A DNA stretch of 64,000 nt from Malaciobacter mytili LMG 24559 (GCF_003346775.1 NZ_CP031219.1:1922001-1986000), one strand, 5' to 3'; counted from the first letter of the stretch, positions 27,800 through 37,881 are shown. Notes: generated by a model from the letters alone, not told the origin. Numbers and translations are program-made.

Positions 27800-28681
27800 A
27801 TGTTTACCCTAAAAGAGTTAGAAATATTTTTTAAAACTTGTGAAAATCCTCATATTTCAAACCTTGCAAAAGAAATAAACCTGACTCAAGCTGCTATTTC
27901 AATTTGCCTAAACTCCCTAGAAAAAAAACTAGGAGAAAAACTTTTTGATAGAATAGGAAAAAAACTTGTCTTAAATGAAAGGGGAAGAACTTTTAAAAAT
28001 TTAAGTATAAAGCCCTATTTAGAGCTAATAAATCTAAAAGAGAGTTTTTGTAATGAAAAATTAAAAGGTGAATTAAAAATTGCTTCAAGTAAAACTTTTA
28101 ATAGTATAAATCTTTCACTTTTTATATATGATTTTATTTCAAAACATGAAGTAAATATTACAAAATATTCTGAAAATACAAAAGAAATTTTAAAGGAAAT
28201 TTTAGACTCAAAAATAGATATTGGTTTTGTGGAAAAAGATTTTGAAGACTCAAATTTAGTAAAAGAAAAACTAGCAAATGACTCTTTAATTATAGTAACA
28301 AGCAATAAAGAGCTTGCTAAAAAAGAGTATTATATTGACCAACTATATAAATATAAATGGATTTTAAGAGAAAAAGGTTCAGGAACAAGAGAGATTTTTT
28401 TAAGTAACCTAAAATACTTAGAAGAGTTTAAAATCACAATGGAAATCTCAAATTTTGAAGAAATAAAAAATATTTTACTTAAAAATAGTGATACTATTAC
28501 TTGTATTTCAAAACTTGCAGTGCAAGAAGAGCTTAAAGAAAAAAAACTCTTTGAAATTAAAACAAAAAATTTAAAATTTAATAGGGAGTTATATTTAGTT
28601 TATCATAAAGACAAATTTCAAAGTAAACTCTTTTTAGAGTTTACTTCATATATAAAAGAGTGTTTTAAAAGATATTTCTAA
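27800..28681 (+). CDS. LysR-family regulator
   Basis: A 293-residue regulator with an N-terminal winged helix-turn-helix (NLAKEINLTQAAISICLNSLEKKLGEKL, ~20-48) and a periplasmic-binding-like effector domain (ELKIASSKTF onward). Divergently placed from the YeiH-type exporter, it most likely controls that gene from the 100-base gap between them. The effector may be a sulfur or nitrogen oxyanion by analogy with YeiE/CysB. Its end overlaps the convergent membrane-protein gene by four bases. Confidence 0.9.
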   Translation: MFTLKELEIFFKTCENPHISNLAKEINLTQAAISICLNSLEKKLGEKLFDRIGKKLVLNERGRTFKNLSIKPYLELINLKESFCNEKLKGELKIASSKTFNSINLSLFIYDFISKHEVNITKYSENTKEILKEILDSKIDIGFVEKDFEDSNLVKEKLANDSLIIVTSNKELAKKEYYIDQLYKYKWILREKGSGTREIFLSNLKYLEEFKITMEISNFEEIKNILLKNSDTITCISKLAVQEELKEKKLFEIKTKNLKFNRELYLVYHKDKFQSKLFLEFTSYIKECFKRYF

Positions 28682-29496
28682 TTATTTTTTAAATGCTTTT
28701 GTTTTGCATTTACATTAATACCAAAATAATCAAGTAATTTTAATTGAATAATTATATAAACAACACAAGTTATAAAAGATATAATTGTTCCTAATAATAC
28801 TCCTAAAGTTGGATAAGTAAAGTGTATACTTACACAAAAAATCACAATACTGCTAAGTCCAGAAGGAGTATTTTTAAGTATTGTTCTTGCTTGATTGCTA
28901 CTATGATGAAAATGTACTATAATAAGTAAAGGAAACATCATACTTGGAAATGCTGAAAATATACCTGCAATATTTACAGGGGCAATTTTTGGTATAGAAG
29001 TTACAAATAAAAATAGTACAACAGTTAAAATCGTCCTAAAAAATAAATCTTTAAATGTAATTTTAGTATTAATTATTTTTGCATTATCTGGTTGTCTTGC
29101 AAAATATAGTGTAGCTAAAGTAATAATTGTAATTACAGCAATTGGAGTAAATACAATATGAATAGGAACATAAGCTAAGATAAATGCAGCTACTAAATAA
29201 AACATAAAAGAGACTACAATACTTACAAAAATATCAAATTTTCTTTTATAAAAAGTACTAATATAATAACCTATTATAAAAGATAAAAGTGCTAATAATC
29301 CATGAATATTATATAAAGAGGCTTCAACAGCATAATCAATACCTTGTTCTATTGAAAAAAAGATTAATACTATCATTGTACCTAAAGGAAGTCCTGATAA
29401 AATACCAGAAAGTTTTGCACTTACTTTTTCAGCAATAATAGAAAGAGTAATTACAATAATTACAGCAGTTACAGCTTTGATAATAAGAAGTTCCAT
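28678..29496 (-). CDS. Polytopic membrane protein, unknown function
   Basis: A 272-residue protein with about nine hydrophobic helices and few charged residues. The LSGILSGLPLGTMIVLIFF phrase near the N-terminus recalls GlpM/DUF3147-like proteins, but I do not assign a family. HFHHSSNQ in a central loop is a notable His cluster that might bind a metal or protons. It is transcribed alone. Confidence 0.75.
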   Translation of the reverse strand: MELLIIKAVTAVIIVITLSIIAEKVSAKLSGILSGLPLGTMIVLIFFSIEQGIDYAVEASLYNIHGLLALLSFIIGYYISTFYKRKFDIFVSIVVSFMFYLVAAFILAYVPIHIVFTPIAVITIITLATLYFARQPDNAKIINTKITFKDLFFRTILTVVLFLFVTSIPKIAPVNIAGIFSAFPSMMFPLLIIVHFHHSSNQARTILKNTPSGLSSIVIFCVSIHFTYPTLGVLLGTIISFITCVVYIIIQLKLLDYFGINVNAKQKHLKNN

Positions 29497-29553
29497 ACGT
29501 TCAACTTTATTTGGAATTAAACGCGAATAATACCACTAAAAGCTTAATTAATT

Positions 29554-29586
29554 AATAAAGAAAAAAACAGAAGTTTTTTCTTTATT
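29554..29586 (-). terminator. Terminator downstream of yajQ
   Basis: AATAAAGAAAAAAAC and GTTTTTTCTTTATT form a long A/T-rich hairpin with one extra A, ending at the last base of the yajQ stop codon. Confidence 0.6.
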
Positions 29587-30089
29587 TATCTAAAGTTATC
29601 AAATACTAAAGGAGCCTTTAATTCTAGGCTTTTTAGATGTCTCATAACAGCTTGTAAATCATCAATATTTTTTCCACTTACTCTTATTTCATCACCTTGA
29701 TTTACAGCAGTTACTTTTAGTTTTAGTTTTTTTATCTCATTTTGAATAGTTTTTGCTTCTTCTTTTTCAATTGAATCAATAATTTTATATGTAAATTTTT
29801 TATTTCCACCACTTGCATCTTCTGTTTTTAACTCTTCAAGTGAATTTAAAGAAATTCCTCTTTTATTCATTTTTGAAAGTAAAATATCTTTAATTGCATC
29901 AATTTTACTATCACTTGCACTTACTAAAGTAAGAGTTTTTGCAGTTTGATTTAAATCTATTTCTTTTTTAATTCCTTTAAAATCATATCTATTTTCAACT
30001 TCTTTTTGAGCTTGAATTACTGCGTTTTTCATCTCTTGCATATCAAGTTTTGCAGATATATCAAAAAAATGTTCTTTTGCTTTTGCCAT
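29586..30089 (-). CDS. yajQ: YajQ-family nucleotide-binding protein
   Basis: A 167-residue protein with the family's start (HFFDISAKLDMQEMKNAV) and the QAQKEVENRYDFKG signature. YajQ proteins bind nucleotides, and some bind cyclic di-GMP; length and both repeated domains are complete. It follows the two sensor kinases at 30092-33823 with a 2-base gap, so it may be made from the same transcript. A c-di-GMP effector role is known in some relatives only. Confidence 0.95.
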   Translation of the reverse strand: MAKAKEHFFDISAKLDMQEMKNAVIQAQKEVENRYDFKGIKKEIDLNQTAKTLTLVSASDSKIDAIKDILLSKMNKRGISLNSLEELKTEDASGGNKKFTYKIIDSIEKEEAKTIQNEIKKLKLKVTAVNQGDEIRVSGKNIDDLQAVMRHLKSLELKAPLVFDNFR

Positions 30090-30091
30090 TT

Positions 30092-31171
30092 TTATCCTTT
30101 GTATTTTTTTAAAGTAATTTTAAAATTTGCACCTTTATATTCAATGTTATCAATACTTATTAAACTATTTTCAACTTCAATAGTTGCTTGTACTTTTTCT
30201 AAGATTGATTTACACATATAAAGACCTAGACCTGTGCCTTTGTCTTTTGATTTTGTAGTAAAATAAGGTTCAAATATTTTAGTAATAATTTGAGGTGAAA
30301 CTCCACCAGCATAATCTTTTATTTCGATTATTATATCATTATTAACACTATGTAAAAATAAATCAATAGTTTTTATCTTACAATTTTTTTCTAAAATTAT
30401 ATCTCTTGCATTATTAAAAAGATTAATAAGCACTTGAATAAGCTCATTTTTATATCCCAAAGTTAGATATTTTTTATCTTCCATATTAAGATTAATAATT
30501 ACATTATTAAATTTAAATATTCCTTCAATAAATGAAATTGCTAAATTAATAGCCTCTTTTACACTATAAACTTCTTTTTCTTTTTGCATAAAAAAGTTTC
30601 TAAACTCTTCCATTGTAGAGGCCATATGTTCTATTTGTTTTTTTATAGCTAAAGTATCTTCTTCTAAAATTTTATTATCAACTTGGTCTAATTTTAATCT
30701 TAACTCTATTCCAATATTTATTAAACTAATATGATTTAAAGGCTGTTTCCATTGATGAATAATTAAAGATAACATTTCACCAAATGCTGCCATTTTACTA
30801 TTTTGTATTAAAAGAATATCTTTTTGTCTATTTTTTGATACTTCTTCTTTAACTTTCTCTTCTAAATGTTCATTTATAAGTTTTAGCTCTTTTGTTTTTT
30901 CTTCAACTTTTTCTTCTAATTTTTTATTTAAACTTTTTAGTTGTCTATTTACACTTATAGCCTCTTTTACTCTTCGAATAGAGTAAAAAATAAAGAAGAA
31001 ACCAAATAAAATAAAAAGTAATAAAACTTCATCTAATTCATAATCTTCGTGTAGTTTTAAAAAATCTATTACTATTTCAAAAGCATCAATTATAGAAAGA
31101 ACAATCCAAAGAATTATAGTTATTATAAAAATAATAACTAAATCTTTAATAGATGAAAGTTTTTTTATCAA
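30092..31171 (-). CDS. Histidine kinase, short paralogue without sensor domain
   Basis: A 359-residue kinase. Two hydrophobic helices (~10-32 and ~46-63) come first with almost no loop between them, then a coiled coil (~75-120), the H139 site in [11 protein letters not shown], and an ATPase domain ([15 protein letters not shown]). Residues from the coiled coil onwards closely match the neighbouring 882-residue kinase; the DNA of the coiled coil is nearly the same in both (30818-30919 versus 31901-32002). No response regulator is adjacent. It may act with its larger neighbour, which supplies a sensor domain. Confidence 0.9.
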   Translation of the reverse strand: MIKKLSSIKDLVIIFIITIILWIVLSIIDAFEIVIDFLKLHEDYELDEVLLLFILFGFFFIFYSIRRVKEAISVNRQLKSLNKKLEEKVEEKTKELKLINEHLEEKVKEEVSKNRQKDILLIQNSKMAAFGEMLSLIIHQWKQPLNHISLINIGIELRLKLDQVDNKILEEDTLAIKKQIEHMASTMEEFRNFFMQKEKEVYSVKEAINLAISFIEGIFKFNNVIINLNMEDKKYLTLGYKNELIQVLINLFNNARDIILEKNCKIKTIDLFLHSVNNDIIIEIKDYAGGVSPQIITKIFEPYFTTKSKDKGTGLGLYMCKSILEKVQATIEVENSLISIDNIEYKGANFKITLKKYKG

Positions 31172-31174
31172 AAA

Positions 31175-33823
31175 TTATCCTTTATATTTTTTTAAAGTGA
31201 TTTTAAAACTAGCCCCTTTATATTCAATATTTTCATATATAGTTAAACTATTTTTAACTTCAATAGTTGCATCAACTTTTTCTAAAATTGATTTACACAT
31301 ATAAAGTCCTAAACCTGTACCTTTATCTTCAGCTTTAGTAGTAAAATATGGTTCAAAAATTTTAGAAATTATCTCAACAGGAATTCCTCCTGCATAATCT
31401 TTAATAGTTATAATTATATTATCATCTATCTCTTGTAAAGTTAAATCAATAATTTTTACTTTACAATTTTTCTCTTTTATAATATCTCTTGCATTATTTA
31501 AAATATTTATTAAAACTTGAATAAGTTCATTTTCATATCCTAAAGTTTGTAAAGATTTATCATGGGCTTCATATTTTATAAAAACCCCTAAAGATTTAAA
31601 AATATCATTTATTAAATTAATTGTTTTATTTATTGCCTTATCAACAGGATAAACAGCTTTTTGTTTATTTTTAAAGAAATCTCTAAAATCTTCCATTGTT
31701 GTGGACATTAACTCAATTTGTTTTTTAATACCTTCATTGTCTTTTTGTAAATCTTCATTTACATTTTGATTTAGTTTTAATCTTAATTCTATTCCAGAAT
31801 TAATCATACTTATAGCATTTAAAGGCTGTTTCCATTGATGAATAATCATAGAAATCATCTCTCCAATACTTGCCATTTTACTTTGTTGAACTAACTGCAT
31901 ATCTTTTTGTCTATTTTTTGATACTTCTTCTTTAACTTTCTCTTCTAAATGCTCATTTATAAGTTTTAGCTCTTTTGTTTTCTCTTCAACTTTTTCTTCT
32001 AAGTGTTCATTTAATTCATTTTGTTTAACTATTAGATTTTTAATTTTTGAAGCCATATTATTAAATGATTTTTCAAGTCTACCAATTTCATCATTTGAAT
32101 GTACTTCTATTCTATAATCTAACTCATTATTGGCAAATTTTTGAGTACCAATTAAAAGTTTTTCTATTTTTGCAGTAATATAATTTGACATCCAAACAGC
32201 AATTGCTATTACTAAAACAACCATTATAAAAGTTACTATTGTAAGTTCATTAATAAGTGCTTTAATAAAAGATTTTATTTCAAAATCATTTTCATCAACA
32301 ATTTCTTTCATATGCTCTGTTTGAACATTTAAAATCTTAGTAACATTTCTTTTTGTATTATCAGCAGCTGCATGAAATTCATCAACATTTGCACCAATTG
32401 TTACAAATCCAAAACCTCTTTTACTATTTGCATACTTCCCTGTATAATATGGGATTGCTGCGGCAGTTGTTAGTTTCCATACCTTGCTCCAATAGATTAT
32501 AAAAGAACCATATCCTCCATTTTCAGTTACTTGCATCCACCCTTGACATTGAGGTGCAAAATTTAAATATCTACAATCTAATCCTACATTCCCCTCTTCT
32601 TTTATCTGCTTTATATTTGGTTTTTTCTTTAAGCTTTGTTCTTCAAATTGTGGATAATCTTTTAAAAACTCATTTATATCTTTTTTTGAATTATAAAATT
32701 TCTCTGCCACATCACTACTTAGCCAGGGCATCTGTTTTTTTCCTGTTTGTTTATCGTAACCTACAATAAAGTAATCTCTTGCATGAGAGATATTTTTTCC
32801 TTCATAATCCCACATAAAAGCATAATTCCCTACACTTGCATCTGCTATATCTTGTACTGGATTTTTTCCTGTTGGATCCACTGTATCTGTAAATTGCATT
32901 ATATGTTTATGGTCCAATGCCACACTTACATATCCTACTTTCTTTTCTGCTTTATACACTGGTGTTACAAATCTTACTATCCCTTCAAACTCTTTTCCTA
33001 CTGGATTCTCTTTCCCCGCATAAGCATATCTCTCTGGTTCAAACTCTATTCCTGCTTTTTTTGCACTCTCTTTTGTAAATCTCCCTATTATTTTTGTTTT
33101 TAAACTCTCCCCTATTACATCACTTACATATATCTCTTCTTTTTTTAGCTTATTTATCTCTTTATAATACTCTTCTGAGTTTACATATGTATTTGTCTTT
33201 TTTGATATATCTTTTAACTTTTTATCTATTTGTGAAATCTTATATATCTCTTGACCTTTTAAATCAAAATATGTTATCTCTTTATATATTGGTATTACTC
33301 TTCTTTTTAAATTTATTGGGTCTGTATAATTAAACTCTTTTTCATTATCTTTTAATAACGCATTTGTCTTTTCTCTTTTTAAACTTTTTATACTCTCATT
33401 TACTTTCCAGCTTGAGCTTTTTTCATCATAATAGTATTTCCCATGCTCTATTACTTCCCTTTGTTTACTATTATAAAAATCTTCTATTATTTTTTGATTT
33501 AGATTTAGTTTTGATAAAAATAAAATATCTTTATCTCTTTCATATAAAAAGTTAGCCACATTTTTTGCTATTTCATATGAAAGTCGCTCTATTGCTAACT
33601 GAGATTTCTTATCTAGATTTTTGACACTATCTTCAATTGATTCATTTGCTGTATTTAAAATAATCTCTTTACTTTGATTAAATAAAAATTTTGTACTGCT
33701 TCTTAAATATTCATCAAGTTTTAAAACACCTTCATAAGAAATATAAGCAATAAGCAATAATGGGATTACTTTAATTAAAATAAACAATAAAATAAGTTTT
33801 GTTTTGATAGTGATATTCTTCAT
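31175..33823 (-). CDS. Histidine kinase with large Cache-type periplasmic sensor
   Basis: An 882-residue kinase. Start taken at ATG 33823 (AAGG upstream); the frame is open to a GTG at 33850. A transmembrane helix (~7-27) precedes a ~480-residue periplasmic region, probably double Cache (phrases such as [15 protein letters not shown]), then a second helix (~530-550), HAMP, coiled coil, H662 in [10 protein letters not shown], and an ATPase domain. It forms a tandem pair with the short kinase 3 bases downstream. The periplasmic part has several Cys residues ([12 protein letters not shown]), perhaps a disulfide. Ligand unknown; Cache domains usually bind small organic acids or amino acids. Confidence 0.9.
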   Translation of the reverse strand: MKNITIKTKLILLFILIKVIPLLLIAYISYEGVLKLDEYLRSSTKFLFNQSKEIILNTANESIEDSVKNLDKKSQLAIERLSYEIAKNVANFLYERDKDILFLSKLNLNQKIIEDFYNSKQREVIEHGKYYYDEKSSSWKVNESIKSLKREKTNALLKDNEKEFNYTDPINLKRRVIPIYKEITYFDLKGQEIYKISQIDKKLKDISKKTNTYVNSEEYYKEINKLKKEEIYVSDVIGESLKTKIIGRFTKESAKKAGIEFEPERYAYAGKENPVGKEFEGIVRFVTPVYKAEKKVGYVSVALDHKHIMQFTDTVDPTGKNPVQDIADASVGNYAFMWDYEGKNISHARDYFIVGYDKQTGKKQMPWLSSDVAEKFYNSKKDINEFLKDYPQFEEQSLKKKPNIKQIKEEGNVGLDCRYLNFAPQCQGWMQVTENGGYGSFIIYWSKVWKLTTAAAIPYYTGKYANSKRGFGFVTIGANVDEFHAAADNTKRNVTKILNVQTEHMKEIVDENDFEIKSFIKALINELTIVTFIMVVLVIAIAVWMSNYITAKIEKLLIGTQKFANNELDYRIEVHSNDEIGRLEKSFNNMASKIKNLIVKQNELNEHLEEKVEEKTKELKLINEHLEEKVKEEVSKNRQKDMQLVQQSKMASIGEMISMIIHQWKQPLNAISMINSGIELRLKLNQNVNEDLQKDNEGIKKQIELMSTTMEDFRDFFKNKQKAVYPVDKAINKTINLINDIFKSLGVFIKYEAHDKSLQTLGYENELIQVLINILNNARDIIKEKNCKVKIIDLTLQEIDDNIIITIKDYAGGIPVEIISKIFEPYFTTKAEDKGTGLGLYMCKSILEKVDATIEVKNSLTIYENIEYKGASFKITLKKYKG

Positions 33824-33853
33824 AAGCCAAACCTTGAAAATAATTAACACATA

Positions 33854-34630
33854 TTATACATAAAAGAAATTAAATGGGTTATCAAATCTATAAGAAAAGT
33901 GTAATTTTTTAGTTATTTTATCTGCTTTTATAATTCTATTATTTAAATTATCCGTATTTTGGTACTCTTTAATAGAGTATAAACTATTTGCTTCTATATT
34001 TTTATATAATTTTTCCTTTGTAGGATGTAGTTTTGCACATAAATTAAAAGTGTCATATATACTATTGTTTAGTATAGTCTCAATTGCACTTATCACATCA
34101 TCTCTATGAACAAAATTTACTTTTTTATTTTTATCTTTTAAAATTTTATTATGGAAATACTTAATAGGAATTCTATCATATCCCATAAGTCCTGCACACC
34201 TTAAAATACTTAGATTTGATAAGTTTTTACGTAAAAACTCTTCTATTTGAAAAGCTTGTATATTTCCACAATTTTCTAAAGATAAAATAAACTCTTCATC
34301 AAAAGTTTTATTTTCATTTGGGTAAATTGAAGTGGTGCTTATTAGAATAACTTTTGAAAGTTTTGATAAATCAAAAGATAAAAGATGTTTTAAAAACTCT
34401 AAGGGAAGCTTTGAAGTTGGAATACAAATAATTAAAATTTCACACTCTAAAAAAGAAGTTAAATCTTGCTTTTTTAAACTATCTATTAAAAAAGCATTAA
34501 ATCCTTCTTTATTAAAAAGTTCATATTTGTCTTTTGAAGTTGTAGAAGCATTTATTTTATAGTTTTTTATTTTAAGATGAGTAGCTAAGCTAAAGCCTAA
34601 CCAACCACATCCTAAAATAGAAACCCTCAT
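33854..34630 (-). CDS. NAD(P)-binding epimerase-like protein, YeeZ type
   Basis: A 258-residue Rossmann protein starting with MRVSILGCGWLGFSLATHL, the GxGxxG-like dinucleotide site, with VILISTTSIYPNEN matching the S/T-x-Y region of extended SDRs. The YeeZ-like family is uncharacterised. ATG 34630 is preferred over a TTG at 34633. It begins 4 bases after the uracil permease stop, so it is likely co-transcribed with uraA. No clear substrate. Confidence 0.85.
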   Translation of the reverse strand: MRVSILGCGWLGFSLATHLKIKNYKINASTTSKDKYELFNKEGFNAFLIDSLKKQDLTSFLECEILIICIPTSKLPLEFLKHLLSFDLSKLSKVILISTTSIYPNENKTFDEEFILSLENCGNIQAFQIEEFLRKNLSNLSILRCAGLMGYDRIPIKYFHNKILKDKNKKVNFVHRDDVISAIETILNNSIYDTFNLCAKLHPTKEKLYKNIEANSLYSIKEYQNTDNLNNRIIKADKITKKLHFSYRFDNPFNFFYV

Positions 34631-34634
34631 CAAC

Positions 34635-35870
34635 TTATGCTCTTGGTTTTGGCAAAATAAGATTTAAGAAAATTCCAATAATTGCACCAAGTCCAATTCC
34701 AGAGAAACCTACTCCACCAAAATTAAAAGTCATTCCTCCAATAGAAAATACCAAAATCATTGAAACAATAATCATATTTCTAGGACAAGATAAATCACTT
34801 TTTTCTTTTACTAAAGTTGAAATACCAATAGAAGCAATAATACCAAATAATAACAACATTATTCCTCCCATAACAGGTACAGGAATAGTTGCAAGTAACC
34901 CACCTAATTTTCCAATAAAAGCTAAAGCAATTGCACTAATTGCAGTCCAAGTCATAATTGCAGGATTATAAGCTTTTGTAACTGTAACTGCACCTGTTAC
35001 TTCTGAATATGTAGTATTTGGTGGTCCACCAAAAAGTGAAGCAATTGAAGTTGCAAGGCCATCTCCAAGTAAAGTATTTTTTAAGCCTGGTTTTTTTAAA
35101 TAATTCTCTTTTGTTACATTTGAAATAGCTAACATATCTCCAATATGTTCAATCGCAGGAGCAATAGCAATAGGTAAAATAAAAATAATTGCTTGCCAAT
35201 TAAATTGGGGAGCTACAAAGTTTGGCATTGCAAACCAAGGTGCATCAAAAACTGGTTTAAAATCAATTATTCCATAATATAAAGCTATAAGATACCCAAT
35301 TATAATTCCACCTAAAATAGGAACTAATTTAAATATACCTTTTCCTAATAATGAAATAAAAACTGTTGTTAATAAAGCAACCATTGAAATTATCATTGCT
35401 TGTTCCATTGGTACTAATTGTATAGCTCCGTCACCTGTTTTTCCCATAGCCATATTAACAGCAACAGGAGATAAAATAAGACCAATAGAGATAATTACAG
35501 GTCCAACAACAACAGGAGGAAGAAGTTTATGTAAAAAGTTATCCCCTTTTAATCTTATTAAGAAACTTAAAACTATATACAATAAACCAGCTGCAACAAG
35601 TCCAGACATAGTTGCGGCAATTCCCCATGTTTTAACTCCATGAGAAATAGGAGCAATAAAAGCAAAAGAAGATGCTAAAAAAATAGGAGGAATATTACCT
35701 CTATTTACAAATTGGAAAACTAATGTTCCAATTCCCGCCGTAAATAAGGCAACATTTGGGTCAAGTCCTGTTAAAATTGGAACTAAAACCAAAGCTCCAA
35801 AAGCAACAAATAAAAATTGGACACCTAAAATTGAATCTTTGAGTCGAAAGTTGTAATCTGTGGGTTTCAT
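34635..35870 (-). CDS. uraA: Uracil:proton symporter (NCS2 family)
   Basis: A 411-residue permease with about 14 hydrophobic segments and the NCS2 signatures IAPAIEHIGDMLAI and GGPPNTTYSEVTG, whose glutamates correspond to the uracil-binding pair of UraA. It is divergent from upp, so uptake and salvage of uracil sit back to back and share the 35871-35989 control region. Confidence 0.95.
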   Translation of the reverse strand: MKPTDYNFRLKDSILGVQFLFVAFGALVLVPILTGLDPNVALFTAGIGTLVFQFVNRGNIPPIFLASSFAFIAPISHGVKTWGIAATMSGLVAAGLLYIVLSFLIRLKGDNFLHKLLPPVVVGPVIISIGLILSPVAVNMAMGKTGDGAIQLVPMEQAMIISMVALLTTVFISLLGKGIFKLVPILGGIIIGYLIALYYGIIDFKPVFDAPWFAMPNFVAPQFNWQAIIFILPIAIAPAIEHIGDMLAISNVTKENYLKKPGLKNTLLGDGLATSIASLFGGPPNTTYSEVTGAVTVTKAYNPAIMTWTAISAIALAFIGKLGGLLATIPVPVMGGIMLLLFGIIASIGISTLVKEKSDLSCPRNMIIVSMILVFSIGGMTFNFGGVGFSGIGLGAIIGIFLNLILPKPRA

Positions 35871-35989
35871 ATATCCTCTTGTGTATAAAATGAAAAAAAT
35901 AATAACAAAGTTTCAATTAATAACGAGTAAATTATATAAGGCTTTTTTAGATACAATTGCAAGTTTGAATAAAAAATTTAGGATATCTT

Positions 35990-36613
35990 ATGTACAAAGA
36001 AAGCACTAATGTAGTGGTAAAACATCTAGTAAATAGACTAAGAGATGTAAGAACTGCTTCAAATGAATTTAGATTAACAATTGAAGAAATTTCAAGAATG
36101 ATTGCTTCTGAAGCCTTAGAAAATTTCCCAACAATTACTACAAATATAAATACTTGGCAAGGACCTCTTGATGTGGAGATGCTTGAAGTTCAAAAAATAG
36201 TATTAGTTCCTATTTTAAGAGCTGGAGAGCCTATGCTAACAGGAATTTTAAAAACTTTACCATATGCAAAAAGTGGATTTTTAGCAATGAAAAGAGATGA
36301 AAAAACTTCTTTAAGTAAGTTATTTTATGAAAATATTCCAAATTTAGAAGATAAGACTGTTTTATTGCTTGACCCGATGGTTGCAACAGGTGGTTCTTTA
36401 ATTGATGCAATTACATACTTAAAAGAAAAAGGTGCTAAAAAAATCCTAAGTTTAAATGTATTAGGTTCACCTTATGGAGTACAAAAAGTACAAGAAGCTC
36501 ATCCTGATGTTGATATTTATATTGCACAAATTGATGAAAGATTAGATGAAAATAATTATATAAGACCAGGTCTTGGAGATGCTGGAGATAGAGCATTTAA
36601 TACAAGTCATTAA
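35990..36613 (+). CDS. upp: Uracil phosphoribosyltransferase
   Basis: A 207-residue enzyme making UMP from uracil and PRPP. The PRPP loop reads VLLLDPMVATGGS, and the C-terminus (YIRPGLGDAGDRAFNTSH) forms the uracil-binding hood. Full length and intact. It works with the divergent UraA permease. Confidence 0.97.
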   Translation: MYKESTNVVVKHLVNRLRDVRTASNEFRLTIEEISRMIASEALENFPTITTNINTWQGPLDVEMLEVQKIVLVPILRAGEPMLTGILKTLPYAKSGFLAMKRDEKTSLSKLFYENIPNLEDKTVLLLDPMVATGGSLIDAITYLKEKGAKKILSLNVLGSPYGVQKVQEAHPDVDIYIAQIDERLDENNYIRPGLGDAGDRAFNTSH

Positions 36614-36639
36614 ATAATAAGGATTACTCCTTATTATTT
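36612..36639. terminator. Bidirectional terminator
   Basis: AAATAATAAGGA and TCCTTATTATTT form a 12-base perfect stem with a TTAC loop. It lies between the convergent upp and ion-channel genes and overlaps the channel stop codon. Confidence 0.8.
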
Positions 36640-37421
36640 TTAAGCTCTTTTATCTCTTCTTTTAAAGATTTTATCTCTTCAAGTAAAATATCAAGCTTTT
36701 TACTATCTGCGTGTATCTCTTCTTTCATATCAGCTTCATTTAGTTTTTGCATTTCTCCAATAATAACTGCCACAAATAAATTAAAAAATACAAATGCTGC
36801 AATAATAACAAATGAGACAAAATATGCCCAAGCCCAAGGGTAAACCTCCATTGCTTCATACATAACATCTGTCCAATCTTCAAAAGTTAAAACCCTAAAT
36901 AAAGTTAGCATTGAAACTAAGAAGTCTGTCCATAATCCAGATGGTAATTTTGCAAAGAAAAAGTTTCCAATAATTGCATAAATATAAAAAATAATAAACA
37001 TTAAAATTACAATATCAATAATTGAAGGTATTGCTTTTATTAGCATATCAATTATTGCTTTTAATTCAGGTCTTGCTGTAAATAATCTTAGAACTCTAAA
37101 AATTCTAAGTAACCTTGCAACAGCTGCATAACCAGAAGACTCTAAAGGAAGTAATGTAATTACAACAATAGTAAAATCAAAAAGATTCCACCCATTTTTA
37201 AAGAAATTAATAAATTTCTTTTCTGCAACCATTTTAATAGCAATTTCAAAAATAAAATAGATAGTTACAAAACTATCAGCAAATTGTAAAAATAAAGAGT
37301 AATGTGTCTCCACATCACCAATAGTTTTAAATCCTAAAACAGAAGCATAGGCAATAATAATAAGAGTTGTTAAATTTGAAAACCATCTAGCATCTCTTAT
37401 TTGTTCAATCTTTTCAATCAA
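36624..37421 (-). CDS. Voltage-gated cation channel, NavAb-like, with acidic selectivity filter
   Basis: A 265-residue single-domain, six-helix channel that would assemble as a tetramer in the inner membrane. S4 carries R103, R106, R109 and R112 at three-residue spacing (the voltage sensor). The pore helix TLFRVL leads to the filter T179-F-E-D-W-T-D185, then S6 (FVFFNLFVAVIIGEM) and a Glu/Lys-rich coiled coil (~240-265) as in other bacterial Nav channels. NavAb has TLESWSM here; the extra acids at 182 and 185 match those in the engineered Ca-selective CavAb (TLDDWSD). I infer Ca2+ or mixed divalent permeation rather than pure Na+. It is followed by a DUF423 gene transcribed in the same direction upstream. 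Confidence 0.93.
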   Translation of the reverse strand: MIEKIEQIRDARWFSNLTTLIIIAYASVLGFKTIGDVETHYSLFLQFADSFVTIYFIFEIAIKMVAEKKFINFFKNGWNLFDFTIVVITLLPLESSGYAAVARLLRIFRVLRLFTARPELKAIIDMLIKAIPSIIDIVILMFIIFYIYAIIGNFFFAKLPSGLWTDFLVSMLTLFRVLTFEDWTDVMYEAMEVYPWAWAYFVSFVIIAAFVFFNLFVAVIIGEMQKLNEADMKEEIHADSKKLDILLEEIKSLKEEIKELKNNKE

Positions 37422-37431
37422 TCAATTCTCC

Positions 37432-37818
37432 TTAATCTTTATAAATTGCATAAGCTACCATTAGCCATGCGATAATCATTAATGTTCCACCAATAGGCGT
37501 GATTGCACCTAAAATTGGCATATTTAGTATTACTAAAAGATATAGTGAAAAACTAAAAATAATAGTTCCCATTAAAATAAGCCAAGAAGCTATTACTAGT
37601 TTTTTAGAAGTTGGCTTTAAAAACATCATAAAAGAAGTTGCAAAAAGCCCAAGAGTATTATAAAAATGATATTCTACTCCTGTATTATATGTAGTAAGCA
37701 TTGAAGGCTCAACTATATTTTTAAGCCCATGTGCGCCAAAAGCACCAATAGCAACAGCTAAAGCCATCATAAAAGAGGCAATGCTTAAGAAAAGTTTTGT
37801 ATTATGATTTATATTCAT
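37432..37818 (-). CDS. DUF423 (YgdD-like) membrane protein
   Basis: A 128-residue protein with four transmembrane helices. AVAIGAFGAHGLK and YNTGVEYHFYNTLGL are the conserved DUF423 motifs. Function unknown. The ion-channel gene starts 10 bases after its stop, so the two may share a transcript. Confidence 0.9.
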   Translation of the reverse strand: MNINHNTKLFLSIASFMMALAVAIGAFGAHGLKNIVEPSMLTTYNTGVEYHFYNTLGLFATSFMMFLKPTSKKLVIASWLILMGTIIFSFSLYLLVILNMPILGAITPIGGTLMIIAWLMVAYAIYKD

Positions 37819-37881
37819 TTATACTTCCTAATTTTTTGCGGAAGTATATCAAAAGTTGGTTAATAAAAATTTAATAAAAAT

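Noticed and set aside
32554-33555. Leu/Tyr/Cys-rich plus-strand frames opposite the Cache kinase
   Set aside because: Antisense shadows of a well-supported kinase gene, without family features.
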